64,000 nucleotides of DNA from positions 1,382,001 through 1,446,000 of the forward strand of contig NW_027413958.1 of the NCBI RefSeq assembly GCF_048773025.1. Reading direction: 5' to 3'. Origin of the DNA: Camelus bactrianus (lineage: Eukaryota > Chordata > Mammalia > Artiodactyla > Camelidae). Below the pieces are notes generated by a model. It was given only the letters and a program-made list of their open reading frames with translations. It searched no databases and was not told the DNA's origin. Shown here one piece after another: positions 22,041 through 35,281 of the stretch. Every line of letters starts with the position of its first letter. Positions within the stretch are counted from its first letter, which is position 1. A program made the position numbers and the translations under genes.

Positions 22041-25000
22041 GGAGCCCTTCGAGTGTCTTCCCAGTGTCCCTCCCTGTGCGGGCTGCCGGGGAAAGGAGGG
22101 GGTTGTGCTGGAAACGCAGGTAGCATCTAGTGCCTCCCCATGGACAGGGGAGGTAATTAGCGGACTTCCACCTGCCAGGTAACACCTGTGACACCAGGCA
22201 GCTGCGTGGAGGGCGGCCCCGAACCTCACCCACACAGTCACACGTGTTCCGGAATTCTGAGTGTGGGGAGGTTCCGTCTTCTGTCTGCAGCACCCGGGAT
22301 CTCCTAGGAGCCATTCGAGTTTCTTCCCAGAGTCCCTCCCTGTGCGGGCTGCCGGGGAAAGGAGGGGGTTGGGCTGGAAACGCAGGTAGCATCTAGTGCC
22401 TCCTCATGGACAGGGGAGGTAATTAGCGGACTTCCACCTGCCAGGGAACACCTGTGACACCAGGCAGCTGCGGAGAGTGCGGCCCTGAACCTCACCCACA
22501 CAGTCACACGTGTTCCGGAATTCTGAGTGTGGGGAGGTTCCGTCTTCTGTCTGCAGCACCCGGGATCGCCTAGGAGCCCTTCGAGAGTCTTCCCAGAGTC
22601 CCTCCCTGTGCGGGTTGCCGGGGAAAGGAGGGGGTTGTGCTGGAAACGCAGGTAGCATCTAGTGCCTCCCCATGGACAGGGGAGGTAATTAGCGGACTTC
22701 CACCTGCCAGGGAACACCTGTGACACCAGGCAGCTGCGTGGAGGGCGGCCCCGAACCTCCCCCACACAGTCAACCGTGTTCCGGAATTCTGAGTGTGGGG
22801 AGGTTCCGTCTTCTGTCTGCAGCACCCGGGATCTCCTAGGAGCCCTTCGAGTGTCTTCCCAGAGTCCCTCCCTGTGCGGGTTGCCGGGGAAAGGAGGGGG
22901 TTGTGCTGGAAACGCAGGTAGCATCTAGTGCCTCCCCATGGACAGGGGAGGTAATTAGCGGACTTCCACCTGCCAGGGAACACCTGTGACACCAGGCAGC
23001 TGCGTGGAGGGCGGCCCTGAACCTCACCCACACAGTCACACGTGTTCCGGAATTCTGAGTGTGGGGAGGATCCGTCTTCTGTCTGCAGCACCCGGGATCT
23101 CTTAGGAGCCCTTCGAGTGTCTTCCCAGAGTCCCTCCCTGTGCCGGTTGCCGGGGAAAGGAGGGGGTTGTGCTGGAAACGCAGGTAGCATCTAGTGCCTC
23201 CCCATGGACAGGGGAGGTAATTAGCGGACTTCCACCTGCCAGGGAACACCTGTGACACAAGGCAGCTGCGTGGAGGGCGGCCCCGAACCTCCACCACACA
23301 GTCATCCGCGTTCCGGAATTCTGAGTGTGGGGAGGTTCCGTCTTCTGTCTGCAGCACCCGGGATCTCCTAGGAGCCCTTCGAGTGTCTTCCCAGAGTCCC
23401 TCCCTGTGCGGGTTGCCGGGGAAAGGAGGGGGTTGTGCTGGAAACGCAGGTAGCATCTAGTGCCTCCCCATGGACAGGGGAGGTAATTAGCGGACTTCCA
23501 CCTGCCAGGGAACACCTGTGACACCAGGCAGCTGCGTGGAGGGCGGCCCCGAACCTCCCCCACACAGTCATCCGTGTTCCGGAATTCTGAGTGTGGGGAG
23601 GTTCCGTCTTCTGTCTGCAGCACCCGGGATCTCCTAGGAGCCATTCGAGTGTCTTCCCAGAGTCCCTCCCTGTGCGGGCTGCCGGGGAAAGGAAGGGGTT
23701 GTGTTGGAAACGCAGGTAGCATCTAGTGCCTCCCCATGGACAGGGGAGGTAATTAGCGGACTTCCACCTGCCAGGGAACACCTGTGACACCAGGCAGCTG
23801 CGTGGAGTGCGGCCCCGAACCTCACCCACACAGTCACACGTGTTCCGGAATTCTGAGTGTGGGGAGGTTCCGTCTTCTGTCTGCAGCACCCGGGATCTCC
23901 TAGGAGCCATTCGAGTGTCTTCCCAGAATCCCTCCCTGTGCGGGCTGCCGGGGAAAGGAGGGGGTTGTGCTGGAAACGCAGGTAGCATCTAGTGCCTCCC
24001 CATGGACAGGGGAGGTAATTAGCGGACTTCCACCTGCCAGGGAACACCTGTGACACCAGGCAGCTGCGTGGAGGGCGGCCCTGAACCTCACCCACACAGT
24101 CACACGTGTTCCGGAATTCTGAGAGTGGGGAGGTTCCGTCTTCTGTCTGCAGCACCCGGGATCTCCTAGGAGCCATTCGAGTGTCTTCCCAGAGTCCCTC
24201 CCTGTGCGGGCTGCCGGGGAATGGAGGGGGTTGGGCTGGAAACGCAGGTAGCATCTAGTGCCTCCCCATTGACAGGGGAGGTAATTAGCGGACTTCCACC
24301 TGCCAGGGAACACCTGTGACACCAGGCAGCTGCGGAGAGTGCGGCCCTGAACCTCACCCACACAGTCACACGTGTTCCGGAATTCTGAGTGTGGGGAGGT
24401 TCCGTCTTCTGTCTGCAGCACCCGGGATCGCCTAGGAGCCCTTCGAGAGTCTTCCCAGAGTCCCTCCCTGTGCGGGTTGCCGGGGAAAGGAGGGGGTTGT
24501 GCTGGAAACGCAGGTAGCATCTAGTGCCTCCCCATGGACAGGGGAGGTAATTAGCGGACTTCCACCTGCCAGGGAACACCTGTGACACAAGGCAGCTGCG
24601 TGGAAGGCGGCCCCGAACCTCCCCCACACAGTCATCCGTGTTCCGGAATTCTGAGTGTGGGGAGGTTCCGTCTTCTGTCTGCAGCACCCGGGATCTCCTA
24701 GGAGCCGTTCGAGTGTCTTCCCGGAGTCCCACCCTGTGCGGGCTGCCGGGGAAAGGAGGGGGTTGTGCTGGAAAAGCAGGTAGCATCTAGTGCCTCCCCA
24801 TGGACAGGGGAGGTAATTAGCGGACTTCCACCTGCCAGGGAACACCTGTGACACCAGGCAGCTGCGTGGAGTACGGCCCTGAACCTCACCCACACAGTCA
24901 CACGTGTTCCGGAATTCTGAGTGTGGGGAGGTTCCGTCTTCTGTCTGCAGCACCCGGGATCTCCTAGGAGCCATTCGAGTGTCTTCCCAGAGTCCCTCCC

Positions 25001-25734
25001 TGTGCGGGCTGCCGGGGAAAGGAGGGGGTTGTGCTGGAAACGCAGGTAGCATCTAGTGCCTCCCCATGGACAGGGGAGGTAATTAGCGGACTTCCACCTG
25101 CCAGGGAACACCTGTGACACCAGGCAGCTGCGTGGAGGGCGGCCCCGAACCTCCCCCACACAGTCAACCGTGTTCCGGAATTCTGAGTGTGGGGAGGTTC
25201 CGTCTTCTGTCTGCAGCACCCGGGATCTCCTAGGAGCCCTTCGAGTGTCTTCCCAGAGTCCCTCCCTGTGCGGGTTGCCGGGGAAAGGAGGGGGTTGTGC
25301 TGGAAAAGCAGGTAACATCTAGTGCCTCCCCATGGACAGGGGAGGTAATTAGCGGACTTCCACCTGCCAGGGAACACCTGTGACACAAGGCAGCTGCGTG
25401 GACGGCGGCCCCGAACCTCCCCCACTCAGTCATCCGTGTTCCGGAATTCTGAGGGTGGGGAGGTTCCGTCTTCTGTCTGCAGCACCCGGGATCTCCTAGG
25501 AGCCCTTCGAGTGTCTTCCCCGAATCCCTCCCACTGCGGGCTGCCGGGGAAAGGCGGGGGTTGGGCTGGAAATTCAGGTAGCATCTAGTGCCACCCCATG
25601 GACAGGGGAGGTAATTAGCGGTCTTCCCCCTACCAGGGAAAACCTGTGACACCAGGAAGCTGTGTGGAGGGCGGCCCTAAACCTCACCCACACAGTCACC
25701 CGTGTTCCGGAATTCTGAGTGTGGGGAGGTTCCG
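22041..25734. repeat. Class B monomers with little higher-order structure
   Basis: About 14 monomers, mostly consensus-like class B. A one-monomer echo is visible: the unit with 'cggagagtgcggcc' and 'gggatcgccta' near 22470-22660 returns near 24332-24520, seven monomers away. Units at 24698-25640 resemble 15922-16860 at +8776 bp. No complete long HOR is evident, so this is the most monomer-like part of the window. Confidence 0.7.
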
Positions 25735-28700
25735 TCTTATGTCTGCAGCACCCGGGTTCTCCTAGGAGCCCTTCGAGAGTCTTCCCCGAGTCCCTCTCAG
25801 TGCGGGCAGCCGGGGAAAGGCGGGGGTTGGGCTGGAAAAGCAGGTAGCATCTAGTGCCTCCCCATTGGCAGGGGAGGTAATTAGCGGAATTCCCCCTGCC
25901 AGGGAACACCTGTGACACCAGGAAGCTGCGTGGAGTGCGGCCCTAAACCTCACCCACACAGTCACACGTGTTCCGGAATTCTGAGCGTGGGGAGGTTCCG
26001 TCTTCTGTCTGCAGCACCCGGGATCTCCTAGGAGCCCTTCGAGTGTCTTCCCCGAATCCCTCCCACTGCGGGCTGCCGGGGAAAGGCGGGGGTTGTGCTG
26101 GAAAAGCTGGTAGCATCTTGTGCCTCCCCATGGACAAGAGAGGTAATTAGCGGACTTCCCCCTGCCAGGGAACACCTGTGACACCAGGCAGCTGCGTGGA
26201 GGGCGGCCCTGAACCTCACCCACACAGTCACACGTGTTCCGGAATTCTGAGTGTGGGGAGGTTCCGTCTTCTGTCTGCAGCACCCGGGTTCTCCTAGGAG
26301 CCCTTCGAGTGTCTTCCCAGAGTCCCTCCCTGTGCGGGCTGCCGGGGAAAGGCGGGGGTTGGGCTGGAAAAGCAGGTAGCATCTTGTGCCTCCCCATGGA
26401 CAGGGGAGGTAATTAGCGGACTTCCCCCTGCCAGGGAACACCTGTGACACCAGGCAGCTGCGTGGAGGGCGGCCCCGAACCTCCCCCACACTGTCAGCCG
26501 TGTTCCGGAATTCTGAGTGTGGGGAGGTTCCGTTTTCTGTCTGCAGCACCCGGGATCTCCTAGGAGCCATTCGAGTGTCTTCCCAGAGTCCCTCACTGTG
26601 TGGGTTGCCGGGGAAAGGAGGGGGTTGTGCTGGAAACGCAGGTAGTATCTAGTGCCTCCCCATGGACAGGGGAGGTAATTAGCGGACTTCCACCTGCCAG
26701 GGAACACCTGTGAAACCAGGCAGCTGCGTGGAGGGCGGCCCCGAACCTCCCCCACACAGTCAACCGTGTTCCGGAATTCTGAGTGTGGGGAGGTTCCGTC
26801 TTCTGTCTGCAGCACCCGGGTTCTCCTAGGAGCCCTTCGAGTGTCTTCCCAGAGTCCCTCCCTGTGCGGGCTGCCGGGGAAAGGAGGGGGTTGTGCTGGA
26901 AACGCAGGTGGCATCTAGTGCCTCCCCATGGACAGGGGAGGTAATTAGCGGTCTTCCACCTGCCAGGGAACACCTGTGACACCAGGCAGCTGCGTGGAGT
27001 GCGGCCCCGAACCTCCCCCACACAGTCAACCGTGTTCCGGAATTCTGAGTGTGGGGAGGTTCCGTCTTCTGTCTGCAGCACCCGGGATCTCTTAGGAGCC
27101 TTTCGAGTGTCTTCCCAGAGTCCCTCCCTGTGCGGGTTGCCGGGGAAAGGAGGGGGTTGTGCTGGAAACGCAGGTAGCATCTAGTGCCTCCCCATGGACA
27201 GGGGAGGTAATTAGCGGACTTCCACCTGCCAGGGAACACCTGTGACACCAGGCAGCTGCGTGGAGGGCGGCCCCGAACCTCCCCCACACAGTCATTCGTG
27301 TTCCGGAATTCTGAGGGTGGGGAGGTTCCGTCTTCTGTCTGCAGCACCCGGGATCTCCTAGGAGCCCTTCCAGTGTCTTACCCGAATCCCTCCCACTGCG
27401 GGCTGCCGGGGAAAGGCGGGGTTTGGGCTGGAAATTCAGGTAGCATCTAGTGCCACCCCATGGACAGGGGAGGTAATTAGCGGTCTTCCTCCTACCAGGG
27501 AACACCTGTGACACCAGGAAGCTGTGTGGAGGGCGGCCCTAAACCTCACCCACACAGTCACCCGTGTTCCGGAATTCTGAGTGTGGGGAGGTTCCGTCTT
27601 ATGTCTGCAGCACCCGGGTTCTCCTAGGAGCCCTTCGAGAGTCTTCACCGAGTCCCTCCCAGTGCGGGCAGCCGGGGAAAGGCGGGGGTTGGGCTGGAAA
27701 AGCAGGTAGCATCTAGTGCCTCCCCATGGACAGGGGAGGTAATTAGCGGAATTCCCCCTGCCAGGGAACACCTGTGACACCAGGAAGCTGCGTGGAGTGC
27801 GGCCCTAAACCTCACCCACACAGTCACACGTGTTCCTGAATTCTGAGTGTGGGGAGGTTCCGTCTTCTGTCTGCAGCACCCGGATTCTTCTTGGAGCCAT
27901 TCGAGTGTCTTCCCCCAGTCCCTCCCTGTGCGGGCTGCCGGGGAAAGGCGGGGGTTGGGCTGGAAAAGCAGGTAGCATCTTGTGCCTCCCCATGGACAAG
28001 GGAGGTAATTAGCGGAATTCCCCCTGCCAGGGAACACCTGTGACACCAGGCAGCTGCGTGGAGGGCGGCCCCGAACCTCCCCCACACAGTCAGCCGTGTT
28101 CCGGAATTCTGAGTGTGGGGAGGTTCCGTCTTCTGTCTGCAGCACCCGGGATCTCCTAGGAGCCCTTCGAGTGTCTTCCCCGAATCCCTCCCACTGCGGG
28201 CTGCCGGTGAAAGGCGGGGGTTGTGCTGGAAAAGCAGGTAGCATCTTGTGCCTCCCCATGGACAAGGGAGGTAATTAGCGGACTTCCCCCTGCCAGGGAA
28301 CACCTGTGACACCAGGCAGCTGCGTGGAGGGCGGCCCTGAACCTCACCCACACAGTCACACGTGTTCCGGAATTCTGAATGTGGGGAGGTTCCGTCTTCT
28401 GTCTGCGGCACCCGGGTTCTCCTAGGAGCCCTTCGAGTGTCTTCCCAGAGTCCCTCCCTGTGCGGGCTGCCGGGGAAAGGCGGGGGTTGGGCTGGAAAAG
28501 CAGGTAGCATCTTGTGCCTCCCCATGGACAAGGGAGGTAATTAGCGGACTTCCCCCTGCCAGGGAACACCTGTGACACCAGGCAGCTGCGTGGAGGGCGG
28601 CCCCGAACCTCCCCCACACAGTCAGCCGTGTTCCGGAATTCTGAGTGTGGGGAGGTTCCGTTTTCTGTCTGCAGCACCCGGGATCTCCTAGGAGCCATTC

Positions 28701-29429
28701 GAGTGTCTTCCCAGAGTCCCTCCCTGTGCGGGTTGCCGGGGAAAGGAGGGGGTTGTGCTGGAAACGCAGGTAGCATCTAGTGCCTCCACATGGACAGGGG
28801 AGGTAATTAGCGGACCTCCACCTGCCAGGGAACACCTGTGACACCAGGCAGCTGCGTGGAGGGCGGCCCCGAACCTCCCCCACACAGTCAACCGTGTTCC
28901 GGAATTCTGAGTGTGGGGAGGTTCCGTCTTCTGTCTGCAGCACCCGGGATCTCTTAGGAGCCCTTCGAGTGTCTTCCCAGAGTCCCTCCCTGTGCGGGTT
29001 GCCGGGGAAAGGAGGGGGTTGTGCTGGAAACGCAGGTACCATCTAGTGCCTCCCCATGGACAGGGGAGGTAATTAGCGGACTTCCACCTGCCAGGGAACA
29101 CCTGTGACACAAGGCAGCTGCGTGGAGGGCGGCCCCGAACCTCCCCCACACAGTCATCCGTGTTCCGGAATTCTGAGTGTGGGGAGGTTCCGTCTTCTGT
29201 CTGCAGCACCCGGGATCTCCTAGGAGCCATTCGAGTGTCTTCCCAGAGTCCCTCCCTGTGCGGGCTGCCGGGGAAAGGAGGGGGTTGTGCTGGAAACGCA
29301 GGTAGCATCTAGTGCCTCCCCATGGACAGGGGAGGTAATTAGCGGACTTCCACCTGCCAGGGAACACCTGTGACACCAGGCAGCTGCGTGGAGGGCGGCC
29401 CTGAACCTCACCCACACAGTCACACGTGT
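25735..29429. repeat. Rearranged relative of the 11-mer unit
   Basis: Bases about 25735-26800 match the following 11-mer unit at +3990, and about 26800-28100 match at +4256, so this copy lacks one monomer present near 30790-31060. After 28100 it continues for about five monomers that the first 11-mer copy lacks but that reappear after the second (28100-28800 matches 35282-35980 at +7182). Class A variants dominate. Confidence 0.78.
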
Positions 29430-32355
29430 TCCGGAATTCTGAGTGTGGGGAGGTTCCGTCTTCTGTCTGCAGCACCCGGGATCTCCTAAAAGCCCTTCGA
29501 GTGTCTTCCCCGAATCCCTCCCACTGCGGGCTGCCGGTGAAAGGCGGGGGTTTTGCTGGAAAAGCAGGTAGCATCTTGTGCCTCCCCATGGACAAGGGAG
29601 GTAATTAGAGGACTTCCCCCTGCCAGGGAACACCTGTGACACCAGGCAGCTTCGTGGAGGGCGGCCCCGAACCTCCCCCACACAGTCAGCCGTGTTCCGG
29701 AATTCTGAGTGTGGAGAGGTTCCGTCTTATGTCTGCAGCACCCGGGTTCTCCTAGGAGCCCTTCGAGAGTCTTCCCCGAGTCCCTCTCAGTGCGGGCAGC
29801 CGGGGAAAGGCGGGGGTTGGGCTGGAAAAGCAGGTAGCATCTAGTGCCTCCCCATGGACAGGGGAGGTAATTAGCGGAATTCCCCCTGCCAGGGAACACC
29901 TGTGACACCAGGAAGCTGCGTGGAGTGCGGCCCTAAACCTCACCGACACAGTCACACGTGTTCCGGAATTCTGAGCGTGGGGAGGTTCCGTCTTCTGTCT
30001 GCAGAACCCGGGATCTCCTAGGAGCCCTTCGAGTGTCTTCCCCGAATCCCTCCCACTGCGGGCTGCCGGGGAAAGGCGGGGGTTGTGCTGGAAAAGCTGG
30101 TAGCATCTTGTGCCTCCCCATGGACAAGAGAGGTAATTAGCGGACTTCCCCCTGCCAGGGAACACCTGTGACTCCAGGCAGCTGCGTGGAGGGCGGCCCT
30201 GAACCTCACCCACACAGTCACACGTGTTCCGGAATTCTGAGTGTGGGGAGGTTCCGTCTTCTGTCTGCAGCACCCGGGTTCTCCTAGGAGCCCTTCGAGT
30301 GTCTTCCCAGAGTCCCTCCCTGTGCGGGCTGCCGGGGAAAGGCGGGGGTTGGGCTGGAAAAGCAGGTAGCATCTTGTGCCTCCCCATGGACAAGGGAGGT
30401 AATTAGCGGACTTCCCCCTGCCAGGGAACACCTGTGACACCAGGCAGGTGCGTGGAGGGCGGCCCCGAACCTCCCCCACACTGTCAGCCGTGTTCCGGAA
30501 TTCTGAGTGTGGGGAGGTTCCGTTTTCTGTCTGCAGCACCCGGGATCTCCTAGGAGCCATTCGAGTGTCTTCCCAGAGTCCCTCCCTGTGCGGGTTGCCG
30601 GGGAAAGGAGGGGGTTGTGCTGGAAACGCAGGTAGCATCTAGTGCCTCCCCATGGACAGGGGAGGTAATTAGCGGACTTCCACCTGCCAGGGAACACCTG
30701 TGACACCAGGCAGCTGCGTGGAGGGCGGCCCCGAACCTCCCCCACACAGTCAACCGTGTTCCGGAATTCTGAGTGTGGGGAGGTTCCGTCTTCTGTCTGC
30801 AGCACCCGGGATCTCCTAGGAGCCCTTCGAGTGTCTTCCCAGAGTCCCTCCCTGTGCGGGTTGCCGGGGAAAGGAGGGGGTTGTGCTGGAAACGCAGGTA
30901 GCATCCAGTGCCTCCCCATGGACAGGGGAGGTAATTAGCGGACTTCCACCTGCCAGGGAACACCGGTGACACCAGGCAGCTGCGTGGAGGGCGGCCCTGA
31001 ACCTCACCCACACAGTCACACGTGTTCCGGAATTCTGAGTGTGGGGAGGTTCCGTCTTCTGTCTGCAGCACCCGGGTTCTCCTAGGAGCCCTTCGAGTGT
31101 CTTCCCAGAGTCCCTCCCTGTGCGGGCTGCCGGGGAAAGGAGGGGGTTGTGCTGGAAACGCAGGTAGCATCTAGTGCCTCCCCATGGACAGGGGAGGTAA
31201 TTAGCGGACTTCCACCTGCCAGGGAACACCTGTGACACCAGGCAGCTGCGTGGAGTGCGGCCCCGAACCTCCCCCACACAGTCAACCGTGTTCCGGAATT
31301 CTGAGTGTGGGGAGGTTCCGTCTTCTGTCTGCAGCACCCGGGATCTCTTAGGAGCCCTTCGAGTGTCTTCCCAGAGTCCCTCCCTGTGCGGGTTGCCGGG
31401 GAAAGGAGGGGGTTGTGCTGGAAACGCAGGTAGCATCTAGTGCCTCCCCATGGACAGGGGAGGTAATTAGCGGACTTCCACCTGCCAGGGAACACCTGTG
31501 ACACAAGGCAGCTGCGTGGAGGGCGGCCCCGAACCTCCCCCACACAGTCATCCGTGTTCCGGAATTCTGAGGGTGGGGAGGTTCCGTCTTCTGTCTGCAG
31601 CACCCGGGATCTCCTAGGAGCCCTTCGAGTGTCTTACCCGAATCCCTCCCACTGTGGGCTGCCGGGGAAAGGCGGGGGTTGGGCTGGAAATTCAGGTAGC
31701 ATCTAGTGCCACCCCATGGACAGGGGAGGTAATTAGCGGTCTTCCCCCTACCAGGGAACACCTGTGACACCAGGAAGCTGTGTGGAGGGCGGCCCTAAAC
31801 CTCACCCACACAGTCACCCGTGTTCCGGAATTCTGAGTGTGGGGAGGTTCCGTCTTATGTCTGCAGCACCCGGGTTCTCCTAGGAGCCCTTCGAGAGTCT
31901 TCACCGAGTCCCTCCCAGTGCGGGCAGCCGGGGAAAGGCGGGGGTTGGGCTGGAAAAGCAGGTAGCATCTAGTGCCTCCCCATGGACAGGGGAGGTAATT
32001 AGCGGAATTCCCCCTGCCAGGGAACACCTGTGACACCAGGAAGCTGCGTGGAGTGCGGCCCTAAACCTCACCCACACAGTCACACGTGTTCCTGAATTCT
32101 GAGTGTGGGGAGGTTCCGTCTTCTGTCTGCAGCACCCGGATTCTCCTTGGAGCCATTCGAGTGTCTTCCCCCAGTCCCTCCCTGTGCGGGCTGCCGGGGA
32201 AAGGCGGGGGTTGGGCTGGAAAAGCAGGTAGCATCTTGTGCCTCCCCATGGACAAGGGAGGTAATTAGCGGAATTCCCCCTGCCAGGGAACACCTGTGAC
32301 ACCAGGCAGCTGCGTGGAGGGCGGCCCCGAACCTCCCCCACACAGTCAGCCGTGT
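29430..32355. repeat. 11-mer higher-order repeat, copy 1 (2926 bp)
   Basis: Eleven monomers repeating at +2926. Shared rare variants include 'gagcgtggggagg', 'gcagaacccggg', 'aaaagctggtagc', 'caggcaggtgcg', 'acaccggtgacacc', 'tgtcttacccg', 'tcttcaccgag' and 'tgttcctgaattctg'. Several units read 'gcggaattccccc', which creates a second EcoRI site. Confidence 0.88.
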
Positions 32356-33157
32356 TCCGGAATTCTGAGTGTGGGGAGGTTCCGTCTTCTGTCTGCAGCA
32401 CCCGGGATCTCCTAGGAGCCCTTCGAGTGTCTTCCCCGAATCCGTCCCACTGCGGGCTGCCGGTGAAAGGCGGGGGTTGTGCTGGAAAAGCAGGTAGCAT
32501 CTAGTGCCTCCCCATGGACAAGGGAGGTAATTAGCGGAATTCCCCCTGCCAGGGAACACCTGTGACACCAGGCAGCTGCGTGGAGGGCGGCCCCGAACCT
32601 CCCCCACACAGTCAGCCGTGTTCCGTAATTCTGAGTGTGGGGAGGTTCCGTCTTATGTCTGCAGCACCCGGGTTCTCCTAGGAGCCCTTCGAGAGTCTTC
32701 CCCGAGTCCCTCTCAGTGCGGGCAGCCGGGGAAAGTCGGGGGTTGGGCTGGAAAAGCAGGTAGCATCTAGTGCCTCCCCATGGACAGGGGAGGCAATTAG
32801 CGGAATTCCCCCTGCCAGGGAACACCTGTGACACCAGGAAGCTGCGTGGAGTGCGGCCCTAAACCTCACCCACACAGTCACACGAGTTCCGGAATTCTGA
32901 GCGTGGGGAGGTTCCGTCTTCTGTCTGCAGAACCCGGGATCTCCTAGGAGCCCTTCGAGTGTCTTCCCCGAATCCCTCCCACTGCGGGCTGCCGGGGAAA
33001 GGCGGGGGTTGTGCTGGAAAAGCTGGTAGCATCTTATGCCTCCCCATGGACAAGAGAGGTAATTAGCGGACTTCCCCCTGCCAGGGAACACCTGTGACAC
33101 CAGGCAGCTGCGTGGAGGGCGGCCCTGAACCTCACCCACACAGTCACACGTGTTCCG

Positions 33158-33423
33158 GAATTCTGAGTGTGGGGAGGTTCCGTCTTCTGTCTGCAGCACC
33201 CGGGTTCTCCTAGGAGCCCTTCGAGTGTCTTCCCAGAGTCCCTCCCTGTGCGGGCTGCCGGGGAAAGGCGGGGGTTGGGCTGGAAAAGCAGGTAGCATCT
33301 TGTGCCTCCCCATGGATAAGGGAGGTAATTAGCGGACTTCCCCCTGCCAGGGAACACCTGTGACACCAGGCAGGTGCGTGGAGGGCGGCCCCGAACCTCC
33401 CCCACACTGTCAGCCGTGTTCCG
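33158..33423 (+). repeat. Representative class A monomer
   Basis: This unit carries the linked class A variants: 'ggcgggggttgggctgg' in place of 'ggagggggttgtgctgg', 'aaaagcag' in place of 'aaacgcag', 'catcttgtg' in place of 'catctagtg', and 'cttccccctgcc' in place of 'cttccacctgcc'. Most class A units also read 'gacaagggagg'; this one has 'gataagggagg'. Class A units are dense at about 25.5-37 kb and at 38.5, 42.8, 43.9, 50.5, 51.6, 52.7, 54.5, 55.6, 58.0, 59.6 and 60.7 kb. The variants travel together, so class A and B are old sub-lineages rather than scattered point changes. Confidence 0.85.
33252..33279 (+). other. Potential G-quadruplex motif of class A monomers
   Basis: Four G-runs of three or more lie at 33252-33254, 33260-33263, 33270-33274 and 33277-33279, with loops of 5, 6 and 2 bases. 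This fits the usual G3+N1-7 rule. Class B monomers keep the first three runs but read 'ttgtgctgg' where class A has 'ttgggctgg', so they lack the fourth run. Folding is predicted from the pattern only. Confidence 0.55.
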
Positions 33424-35281
33424 GAATTCTGAGTGTGGGGAGGTTCCGTTTTCTGTCTGCAGCACCCGGGATCTCCTAGGAGCCATTCGAGTGTCTTCCC
33501 AGAGTCCCTCCCTGTGCGGGTTGCCGGGGAAAGGAGGGGGTTGTGCTGGAAACGCAGGTAGCATCTAGTGCCTCCCCATGGACAGGGGAGGTAATTAGCG
33601 GACTTCCACCTGCCAGGGAACACCTGTGACACCAGGCAGCTGCGTGGAGGGCGGCCCCGAACCTCCCCCACACAGTCAACCGTGTTCCGGAATTCTGAGT
33701 GTGGGGAGGTTCCGTCTTCTGTCTGCAGGACCCGGGATCTCCTAGGAGCCCTTCGAGTGTCTTCCCAGAGTCCCTCCCTGTGCGGGTTGCCGGGGAAAGG
33801 AGGGGGTTGTGCTGGAAACGCAGGTAGCATCCAGTGCCTCCCCATGGACAGGGGAGGTAATTAGCGGACTTCCACCTGCCAGGGAACACCGGTGACACCA
33901 CGCAGCTGCGTGGAGGGCGGCCCTGAACCTCACCCACACAGTCACACGTGTTCCGGAATTCTGAGTGTGGGGAGGTTCCGTCTTATGTCTGCAGCACCCG
34001 GGTTCTCCTAGGAGCCCTTCGAGTGTCTTCCCACAGTCCCTCCCTGTGCGGGCTGCCGGGGAAAGGAGGGGGTTGTGCTGGAAACGCAGGTAGCATCTAG
34101 TGCCTCCCCATGGACAGGGGAGGTAATTAGCGGACTTCCACCTGCCAGGGAACACCTGTGACACCAGGCAGCTGCGTGGAGTGCGGCCCCGAACCTCCCC
34201 CACACAGTCAACCGTGTTCCGGAATTCTGAGTGTGGGGAGGTTCCGTCTTCTGTCTGCAGCACCCGGGATCTCTTAGGAGCCCTTCGAGTGTCTTCCCAG
34301 AGTCCCTCCCTGTGCGGGTTGCCGGGGAAAGGAGGGGGTTGTGCTGGAAACGTAGGTAGCATCTAGTGCCTCTCCATGGACAGGGGAGGTAATTAGCGGA
34401 CTTCCAGCTGCCAGGGAACACCTGTGACACCAGGCAGCTGCGTGGAGGGCGGCCCCGAACCTCCCCCACACAGTCATCCGTGTTCCGGAATTCTGAGGGT
34501 GGGGAGGTTCCGTCTTCTGTCTGCAGCACCCGGGATCTCCTAGGAGCCCTTCGAGTGTCTTACCCGAATCCCTCCCACTGCGGGCTGCCGGGGAAAGGCG
34601 GGGGTTGGGCTGGAAATTCAGGTAGCATCTAGTGCCACCCCATGGACAGGGGAGGTAATTAGCGGTCTTCCCCCTACCAGGGAACACCTGTGACACCAGG
34701 AAGCTGTGTGGAGGGCGGCCCTAAACCTCACCCACACAGTCACCCGTGTTCCGGAATTCTGAGTGTGGGGAGGTTCCGTCTTATGTCTGCAGCACCCGGG
34801 TTCTCCTAGGAGCCCTTCGAGAGTCTTCACCGAGTCCCTCCCAGTGCGGGCAGCCGGGGAAAGGCGGGGGTTGGGCTGGAAAAGCAGGTAGCATCTAGTG
34901 CCTCCCCATGGACAGGGGAGGTAATTAGCGGAATTCCCCCTGCCAGGGAACACCTGTGACACCAGGAAGCTGCGTGGAGTGCGGCCCTAAACCTCACCCA
35001 CACAGTCACACGTGTTCCTGAATTCTGAGTGTGGGGAGGTTCCGTCTTCTGTCTGCAGCACCCGGATTCTCCTTGGAGCCATTCGAGTGTCTTCCCCCAG
35101 TCCCTCCCTGTGCGGGATGCCGGGGAAAGGCGGGGGTTGGGCTGGAAAAGCAGGTAGCATCTTGTGCCTCCCCATGGACTAGGGAGGTAATTAGCGGAAT
35201 TCCCCCTGCCAGGGAACACCTGTGACACCAGGCAGCTGCGTGGAGGGCGGCCCCGAACCTCCCCCACACTGTCAGCCGTGT

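Larger units (their letters stand above)
32356..35281. repeat. 11-mer higher-order repeat, copy 2 (2926 bp)
   Basis: Direct copy of 29430-32355 with scattered single changes, such as 'cacgagttcc' near 32881, 'catcttatgcc' near 33030 and 'cgtaggtagc' near 34352. The unit starts again at 35282 but departs by about 35500, where the sequence follows the 28100-28800 type instead. Confidence 0.88.
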
